Below, piece by piece: positions 58,657 through 64,000 of a stretch of 64,000 bases of DNA (its first letter is position 1; the number at the start of each line of letters is the position of its first letter). The position numbers and the translations under genes were made by a program. The DNA is from Synechococcus sp. CC9616 (GTDB lineage: Bacteria > Cyanobacteriota > Cyanobacteriia > PCC-6307 > Cyanobiaceae), in contig NZ_KI911558.1 in the NCBI RefSeq assembly GCF_000515235.1, positions 1,773,466-1,837,465 of the forward strand, given 5' to 3'. Below the pieces are notes generated by a model. It searched no databases, was not told the origin of the DNA, and saw nothing but the letters and a program-made list of their open reading frames with translations.

Positions 58657-60158
58657 CAAGCCTTGAGCTTCGTACTCAGAATTCTGTTAGCCAGCTTTGG
58701 ATCCGCCTTGCCGCCGGTCTTCTTCATCAGCTGACCGACGAAGAACCCCTGCAGTTTGGTTTTGCCACCACGAAAGGCCTCCACTTCAGCGGGGTGGGCC
58801 GCAAGCAGCTCATCCACGATCGCTTCGATCGCCGCAGGATCGCTGATCATGCCGAGACCGCGCCCATCCACGATCGCTTTTGGAGATCCGCCCTTCTCCA
58901 GCAGCTCGGGAAGAATCTCCTTGGCGATCTTGCCGCTGATCTTGCCGGATTCAATCAGTTGCACCATCTCCGCCAGCTGCTCCGCACGAAATGGCAGCTC
59001 TGTGTAGCTGAGCCGATTGCTGTTCACATAGGCGGCAATGTCACCGGTGATCCAGTTGGCCGCAAGCTTGGCGTCCGCTCCAGCACTCACCACAGCTTCG
59101 AAATAGTCCGCCATCGGGCGTTCATCGGTGAGCACGCGCGCGTCGTACTGGGATAGTCCAAGGGCTTTGGCATAACGGTGACGCTTGGCCGCCGGCAGTT
59201 CCGGAAGTTGCGAGCGCCACGATTCACGCTGTTCGGAGCTCACCTCGATCGGGCCCAGATCCGGATCGGGGAAATAGCGGTAATCACTGGCTCCCTCCTT
59301 GCTGCGCATGCTCTTGGTGAGCTGCTTGCCCTCATCCCAGAGGCGGGTTTCCTGCACGATCGGCTCGCCGCTCTCGTAGGCCTTGATCTGACGCTTGATC
59401 TCGTACTCGCAGGCTTTCTGGATGGCTGAGAACGAGTTCATGTTCTTGATCTCGACCTTGGTGCCAAAGGGGGCATCCGGTCCACGCCGCACCGAGATGT
59501 TCACGTCGCAGCGGAGGGAGCCCTCCTGCATGTTGCCGTCGCTCACTCCGAGGTAACGCATGATCCGGCGGATCTCGGAAGCGTATTCCGCAGCCTCCCG
59601 ACCCGTACGCAGATCCGGCTTGCTCACGATCTCCGCCAGCGCCACACCGGCGCGGTTGTAGTCCACCAGGGAATGGGTGGAACCATCCAGTCTGTCGCTG
59701 CCGGCGTGCACCAACTTGCCGGCGTCCTCCTCCATGTGCAGCCGCTCGATGCCAATGGTTTTGAGATAGGTGTCCTTGCCTTTTTCAGCCACTTCCACCT
59801 CGATCCAGCCCTCCTCGGCGATCGGCTCGTCGTACTGCGAGATCTGGTAGTTCTTCGGCAGATCGGGATAGAAGTACTGCTTGCGATCGAACTTGCTGTG
59901 CTCAGAGATGTTGAGATTCAGCGCCATCGCAGCCTTGACGGCGTACTCGAGCACCCGTTGATTCAGCACAGGCAGTGTTCCTGGCAAACCGCAAACCACC
60001 GGATCGATGTGGGTGTTGGGGTCGTCGCCGAAGGCTGTTGAAGCCGCCGTGAAAATCTTGCTGTCAGTTCCCAGCTGGACATGGGTCTCGAGGCCGATCA
60101 CGGCTTCCCAGGCTGCTTCCACTGCTGCTTCCACTGCGGCCATGACGGCATCGCTCAC
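58656..60158 (-). CDS. gatB: Aspartyl/glutamyl-tRNA(Asn/Gln) amidotransferase subunit B
   Basis: GatB (500 aa), kinase and amidotransferase subunit that converts Glu-tRNA-Gln (and Asp-tRNA-Asn) to Gln/Asn-tRNA. The core has WEAVIGLETHVQLGTDSKIF, DPVVCGLPGTLPVLN and FDRKQYFYPDLPKNYQISQY. The Zn/kinase region has RLHMEEDAGKLVH and VDYNRAGVALAEIVS. The C-terminal YqeY-like tail ends FFVGQLMKKTGGKADPKL. I start at GTG 60158, preceded at 9 nt by AGGA; ATG 60143 is the alternative. Confidence 0.94.
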   Translation of the reverse strand: MSDAVMAAVEAAVEAAWEAVIGLETHVQLGTDSKIFTAASTAFGDDPNTHIDPVVCGLPGTLPVLNQRVLEYAVKAAMALNLNISEHSKFDRKQYFYPDLPKNYQISQYDEPIAEEGWIEVEVAEKGKDTYLKTIGIERLHMEEDAGKLVHAGSDRLDGSTHSLVDYNRAGVALAEIVSKPDLRTGREAAEYASEIRRIMRYLGVSDGNMQEGSLRCDVNISVRRGPDAPFGTKVEIKNMNSFSAIQKACEYEIKRQIKAYESGEPIVQETRLWDEGKQLTKSMRSKEGASDYRYFPDPDLGPIEVSSEQRESWRSQLPELPAAKRHRYAKALGLSQYDARVLTDERPMADYFEAVVSAGADAKLAANWITGDIAAYVNSNRLSYTELPFRAEQLAEMVQLIESGKISGKIAKEILPELLEKGGSPKAIVDGRGLGMISDPAAIEAIVDELLAAHPAEVEAFRGGKTKLQGFFVGQLMKKTGGKADPKLANRILSTKLKA

Positions 60159-60243
60159 TGGGGCGAATCCTATGGAAAGACTGGGCACGCGAACGATGCT
60201 GCTTCGAGATGCTGCCTAGAACGGTTGCATCTCTGACAGCAAC

Positions 60244-61365
60244 GTGGCGATCGAGAAGCCCCAGCAGCCAATCCTGATCCTGGGTGGTGGACTGATGGGC
60301 CTGGCCATCGCCCATCAACTGGCCCGCCGCGGTCGAGCCGTGCAGGTGATCAGCCGCCGCCGCAGTGAAGCTGCGGGATTCGTTGCCGCCGGCATGCTTG
60401 CCCCCCATGCAGAGGGCCTGTGCGGGGACCTACTGGCATTGGGCCAGTCCAGTCTGGAACTGATTCCGCGCTGGGTCGCTCAGATTGAGCTGGATGGCGG
60501 CCTGGCCTGCGGTCTGAGAGCCTGCGGCATCGTCGTGCCGTTTCGTTCCGGCGACGAACGGGACAGCTACCCAACAGCAGCATCGGGGGCATCGCTGAAT
60601 CGCCGACAGCTGGAACGAGAACTGCCGGGCATCGGCGGGGACTGGCAGGCGGGCTTGCTGTTCGAACAGGACGGTCAGATCGATAACCGCAGGCAACTGA
60701 TGCGTGGTTTGGAGAGAGCCTGCGCCTCCCTCGGGGTGCAGTTCATGGAAGGGACGGAGGCGCTGGAGCTGCGACTGGACGAAACCGGTGCACTCGAAGG
60801 CATTCGTTTACGCCATGCCGTCGGAGACGAACAAGACTGGCCGGCACGCCAAGCCGTGCTTTGCTGCGGAGCCTGGAGTCGACAGTTGTTTCCGGGGTTG
60901 CCGGTGTTTCCCGTTAAGGGACAGATGCTGTCGCTGCAAGCTCCCCGCGCTGCGCTCAAACGGGTGATTTTTGGGCCCGGCACCTACCTCGTTCCGCGGG
61001 AAGACGGACTCGTTGTGGTGGGTGCCACCAGCGAACGGGAGGCTGGCTTTCAGGAGGGGCTGACGCCGGATGGACAGAAACAGCTGGAAACCGGATTGCA
61101 ATCGCTGCTGCCGCAGGCCGCTAACTGGCCATCGATGGAACGCTGGTGGGGATTCCGCCCCTGCACCCCCGATGAGGGCCCACTGCTTGGACGAGGACCT
61201 GTGGCTGGGTTATGGCTCGCCACCGGGCACCACAGGAATGGCGTCCTACTCGCGGCGATCACAGCACAACTGCTCTCAAGGGCCATCGTTGGCGAGGATC
61301 AAAGCCCGAACGACAACCAATTGGAGGCATTCCACTGGAATCGATTCACCAGGGAGCACCCATAA
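60244..61365 (+). CDS. thiO: Glycine oxidase ThiO-type FAD oxidoreductase
   Basis: A 373-aa DadA/ThiO-family flavoprotein; ThiO oxidises glycine to the iminoacetate used for the thiazole of thiamine. The FAD motif GGGLMGLAIAHQLARRG is at residues 14-30. The substrate-binding C-terminal part has FPVKGQMLSL, YLVPREDGLVVVGAT and WWGFRPCTPDEGPLLG followed by LATGHHRNGVLLA. No thiG fusion is present, unlike some cyanobacteria where ThiO and ThiG are one protein. The start is GTG 60244. It overlaps the convergent CHAT gene by 20 bp. Confidence 0.82.
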   Translation: MAIEKPQQPILILGGGLMGLAIAHQLARRGRAVQVISRRRSEAAGFVAAGMLAPHAEGLCGDLLALGQSSLELIPRWVAQIELDGGLACGLRACGIVVPFRSGDERDSYPTAASGASLNRRQLERELPGIGGDWQAGLLFEQDGQIDNRRQLMRGLERACASLGVQFMEGTEALELRLDETGALEGIRLRHAVGDEQDWPARQAVLCCGAWSRQLFPGLPVFPVKGQMLSLQAPRAALKRVIFGPGTYLVPREDGLVVVGATSEREAGFQEGLTPDGQKQLETGLQSLLPQAANWPSMERWWGFRPCTPDEGPLLGRGPVAGLWLATGHHRNGVLLAAITAQLLSRAIVGEDQSPNDNQLEAFHWNRFTREHP

Positions 61366-62623
61366 GCTCAATACCCGCCCAGAAGAAGGGATTGCCCACA
61401 CCATCAGCGACCCGGCGTTGTTGGGCGGGCGTGAGCTCGGTCAACAAGGGGGAACCATCGGCTCCAACAACTTGATCATCGACCAAACGGATCAATCCAC
61501 GAATGAAGGCTTGCCGCGTCAACTGCATGGCTTCCGCTTTAGGGACATCCTGATTGAGGTAGCGATACATCTGAACGAAGTAGGCGGAGGTCACCACGTC
61601 GTCGACATACCAGAGTGTTCCAACGGCGCTACGGGCCCCAGCCTGAAGGGCCAATCCACTGAAACCGAGTTCGGCATCAGCATCACCAAGCGCTGTTCGA
61701 CAAGCACTGAACACCACGAGGTCGAGCGGAACACCGCGCCGGCTCTGACGCAACGCCGTGAGCTGCTCCATCGAGATCGGACCCGTTCCGGAATGGAGTT
61801 GGGAGGCCTTCGGACCGCCAGGTTTGAATTCTGCATGGGTGGCCACATGCAGCTTGTCGTAATCCGCTGAACTGGCCTTCTCAAGCAGCGTCGAAGGCGT
61901 GAAGTCCTTGTTGAGAAACTGATCCTTGCCACCGCGGCTGCTGATTCGATTCAACTCCTGCGGCACGAGCGGCAGCGATGCCAATCCGTCGAATTGAGAG
62001 GCACCAAATGCCAATAAACGCTGGCCAGGTTCGTCCGAGGGATTGAACGTTGTGAGAGCCAGCGACGGTGTGATTGAAAACGCGAAGCGATCGCCAAAAA
62101 ATCGCTCTCCGTCACTTAGGGCAGCGAAGGGAACAGCCTGTAAGCCGCGATCGGCCGCGATCAACAACGTGGTGACCTTTTCTCTCAGCAGAACCGGCAT
62201 CAGTTCCGCGATCAGCACCGCATGGAGCTGACGTGATGGTGACGCAGGGTCAGCCTCGTTCAGAGGCTCGAGACGGGACAGCTGGGTGTAGAGCTTCCGA
62301 AGCTGAGTTTGGAACTGCTTGAGCGACAGATCCATGCGCAATCCCTCAACCGCGCCAGACGCCAGGATCAAGGTGAGATCCAGGAAGGCATCGGTATCAA
62401 TGGAGGAGGTTCGTCCTGCCGCTTCCGTGAAACGCACATGCAGAACCGCTGGGTTGTAAGCCTGCCGCTCAAAGCGAGGCAGTTGAGCTCGAGCTGAGAC
62501 CTCTCCAGAAACCTGAGCCAAGCCTTTCTGTGGCGTTACCAGAGTGGTGAGCCCTGTCCAGGTGACAGACGCCAGGCAACACGCAAGTCCAATGGTCCAT
62601 CGGGAAGCGTTCAGCCGAGTCAT
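61346..62623 (-). CDS. Secreted CHAT-domain (caspase-like) protease
   Basis: A 425-aa protein with an N-terminal hydrophobic segment ([20 protein letters not shown]) that looks like a signal peptide or anchor, then a CHAT domain. The caspase-like dyad is intact: His in [13 protein letters not shown] and Cys in [13 protein letters not shown]. The supporting [19 protein letters not shown] is conserved. Residues about 50-190 form an N-terminal helical/beta region with [17 protein letters not shown]. Its ATG overlaps the stop of the upstream adhesin gene (ATGA). CHAT proteins cleave partner proteins; here the partner is most likely the neighbouring surface protein. Confidence 0.85.
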   Translation of the reverse strand: MTRLNASRWTIGLACCLASVTWTGLTTLVTPQKGLAQVSGEVSARAQLPRFERQAYNPAVLHVRFTEAAGRTSSIDTDAFLDLTLILASGAVEGLRMDLSLKQFQTQLRKLYTQLSRLEPLNEADPASPSRQLHAVLIAELMPVLLREKVTTLLIAADRGLQAVPFAALSDGERFFGDRFAFSITPSLALTTFNPSDEPGQRLLAFGASQFDGLASLPLVPQELNRISSRGGKDQFLNKDFTPSTLLEKASSADYDKLHVATHAEFKPGGPKASQLHSGTGPISMEQLTALRQSRRGVPLDLVVFSACRTALGDADAELGFSGLALQAGARSAVGTLWYVDDVVTSAYFVQMYRYLNQDVPKAEAMQLTRQAFIRGLIRLVDDQVVGADGSPLLTELTPAQQRRVADGVGNPFFWAGIELMGAPW

Positions 62624-64000
62624 CGCGAACCACCGGAGCGAATCGTTTGCATGGTCTGCTGCAAAAAGTTGGCAATCTCAGCGGGTTTCGGTGTCTTCAC
62701 GCCTGAGAGATCAGGAAGGTTGAGGTTTTGCGTGAGCCGCTTGGTCGCTACTTCGTCACTGCTCACAACGGTCTGACTGGCTTGTTTGGCATCGACTGAG
62801 GTCACGTTCGCGACTGGAGACGATGGTTCGGTCGACGAGTTATCTGAACCAGACGAGGCCTCAGTATCTGATGCTGCATCGGCTTGAGACGACTCATCGG
62901 CGTCGGATGTCGACTCAGTGTCTGATGCTGACTTCGCTTGAGACGACTCATCGGCTTCGGACGTCGACTCGGTGTCTGATGATGACTTCGCTTGAGACGA
63001 CTCATCGGCGTTGGACGTCGAGATGCTCGATTCGTCCGGTGATGAGTTTTGAGTCTGAGCCGGCGCAGAAGACGATGTCGGTCCAGAGGAGGAGGCAGGA
63101 TCACCTGCACCCTGCTCTGCCGTCTCAACGACTTGGAATCCTGAATCCAAACTCAAATTCACATCCAATCCATCGCCGGACAACGACGAGGGCGCAGGAG
63201 CTGCTGCGGCATCCTCCACCACCACTTCAGATCCACTGTCAGCAACGGATGCTGAAGAAGTTGAGGAAGATGACGATGAAGAAGATGTCGACGAAGAACT
63301 TGAAGAGGAGGGCGCAGGAGCTGCGGATGACGACTGTGTCGTTGCCGATGACACAGGATTTTGTGTCGTTGTACTTTCGACGACGGCAACCGCTTCGACA
63401 ACTTGCTCTCCTCCCTCGTCTTCAAGGAGGTCGGAGAACGAATTGGGTTGTTGCTTGGCAGTGGGATCAAGATCCTGCTTCAGAGCGGACGACTGATCAA
63501 ACTTGGTGTCGTCTGATGTGACCTTTTTAGGTCCAGGTGTCTCTGTTGGCTTGGGCAGATCAGTCGGCTTGGGCTGATCAGTCGGTTGGGGCTGATCCGT
63601 CGGCTTCGGTTTGTCCGTCGATTGGGGCTTGTCAGTCGGCTTCGGTTTGTCCGCCGGCTTCGGCTTGTCTGTCGGCTTCGGTTTGTCCGTCGATTGGGGC
63701 TTGTCAGTCGGCTTCGGTTTGTCCGTCGATTGGGGCTTGTCCGTCGGCTTCGGTTTGTCCGCCGGCTTCGGCTTGTCTGTCGGCTTGGGCTTCTTCGGTT
63801 TCGGCGTTGGCGTAGGTGTAGGCGTAGGTGTGGGTGTCGAGCTGTCGTCCGAGGATGAAGCACAGCGATTCGAAGATGCTCCCGATGAACAAGTCACCGA
63901 AGAAGCAAAAGCTCCCTGCACCGTCAACGTTCCAGCATTCACCGTTGTCGCACCCGTATAGGTATTCGCTCCGGACATCGTGAATGTTCCAGACCCTGCC
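62620..64000 (-). CDS. C-terminal part of a large PATR/Pro-rich adhesin (5' truncated by window)
   Basis: The gene enters from beyond 64000 and ends at 62620; about 459 codons are visible. The first residues ([20 protein letters not shown]) are a passenger-associated beta-strand repeat (PATR) of autotransporter/hemagglutinin-type adhesins. They are followed by a Cys-containing [14 protein letters not shown] loop. Then come a long Lys-Pro-Thr-Asp stalk (18-bp units), a Ser/Ala/Val-rich linker, three 18-residue [18 protein letters not shown] repeats, and a C-terminal helix-rich end. The true start is outside the window. Cotranslated with the downstream CHAT protease. Probably a two-partner or other exported surface protein. 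Confidence 0.75.
   Translation of the reverse strand, partial: AGSGTFTMSGANTYTGATTVNAGTLTVQGAFASSVTCSSGASSNRCASSSDDSSTPTPTPTPTPTPKPKKPKPTDKPKPADKPKPTDKPQSTDKPKPTDKPQSTDKPKPTDKPKPADKPKPTDKPQSTDKPKPTDQPQPTDQPKPTDLPKPTETPGPKKVTSDDTKFDQSSALKQDLDPTAKQQPNSFSDLLEDEGGEQVVEAVAVVESTTTQNPVSSATTQSSSAAPAPSSSSSSSTSSSSSSSSTSSASVADSGSEVVVEDAAAAPAPSSLSGDGLDVNLSLDSGFQVVETAEQGAGDPASSSGPTSSSAPAQTQNSSPDESSISTSNADESSQAKSSSDTESTSEADESSQAKSASDTESTSDADESSQADAASDTEASSGSDNSSTEPSSPVANVTSVDAKQASQTVVSSDEVATKRLTQNLNLPDLSGVKTPKPAEIANFLQQTMQTIRSGGSR
62850..63013 (-). repeat. Three 54-bp tandem coding repeats
   Basis: Three copies of an 18-residue unit ([18 protein letters not shown] and variants) near the C-terminal end of the adhesin; nucleotide identity between adjacent copies is high. 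Confidence 0.8.
63548..63791 (-). repeat. 18-bp tandem coding repeats (KPTDKP type)
   Basis: About 13 tandem 18-bp units encode variants of [12 protein letters not shown] and QSTDKP. Neighbouring 36-bp double units recur almost exactly, a sign of recent expansion by slippage or unequal crossing-over. On the opposite strand they create spurious long ORFs. Confidence 0.9.

Noticed and set aside
63586-63858. Plus-strand ORFs of Leu/Arg/Val repeats
   Set aside because: They arise from the 18-bp repeats of the adhesin gene on the other strand.

Overview
The window is a gene-dense, moderately GC-rich stretch of a cyanobacterial chromosome. I attribute it to a marine picocyanobacterium of the Synechococcus 5.1 type. 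Gene neighbours and protein sequences point that way: the secE-nusG-rplK-rplA-rplJ-rplL block next to a second ClpB and enolase, a DUF3747 protein, a small DUF3285-type protein next to ybeY, compact ATGA/GTGA/TGATG gene overlaps, and RF2 encoded with a programmed frameshift. This assignment is from recognition, not from a search.

Layout: 1-9750 is housekeeping. It holds gshB-grxC, prfB, a small membrane protein, ybeY-dgkA-trpG, a degenerate metallo-hydrolase-like protein, an asparaginase-hisC-argS overlap operon, and nadC. 9750-10812 is an AT-rich, nearly gene-free gap with two small ORFs. 10813-16691 carries mnmE (whose start appears to be AUC), a DUF2062 protein, a Rel/SpoT enzyme and a fused two-domain peptide-type ABC ATPase. 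16721-19967 is a signalling operon of a secreted FecR-domain protein, a CHASE2-class III cyclase and a LuxR-type regulator. 20369-22951 encodes a modular GH9 cellulase with a CBM2 and a novel N-terminal region. 22942-31730 returns to housekeeping (rluD-like, rbgA, usp, pgk, dehydrogenase, murG, a cobalamin-type decarboxylase, a pentapeptide-repeat protein).

31752-36703 is a type IV pilus assembly operon in the order pilM, pilN, pilO, pilQ (minus strand). It is followed by an AT-rich 3.9-kb gene for a giant ELWxSDGT-repeat protein with a cadherin-like middle and a type-I-secretion-like C-terminus. 40838-61365 is again core metabolism, translation and protein quality control: pyrD, rnhA, a candidate sRNA, ribosomal proteins with an L10 leader, nusG, secE, clpB2, gloA, eno, a UbiB-like kinase, argJ, coaE, fumC, a prolyl-hydroxylase-like oxygenase, gatB and thiO. 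The right end (61346-64000) holds a secreted CHAT protease overlapping the end of a large low-complexity adhesin that runs off the window.

The accessory theme is the cell surface: pilus, cellulase, ELW-repeat protein, PATR/Pro-rich adhesin with CHAT protease, and a FecR-CHASE2-cyclase sensor. Several of the large surface candidates lack an obvious Sec signal peptide. The least explained signals are the AUC-initiated mnmE, the 43.6-kb sRNA candidate carrying an exact complement of the Yfr1 core motif, the four 24-residue repeats inserted in the PilQ secretin, and the unassigned N-terminal domain of the cellulase.
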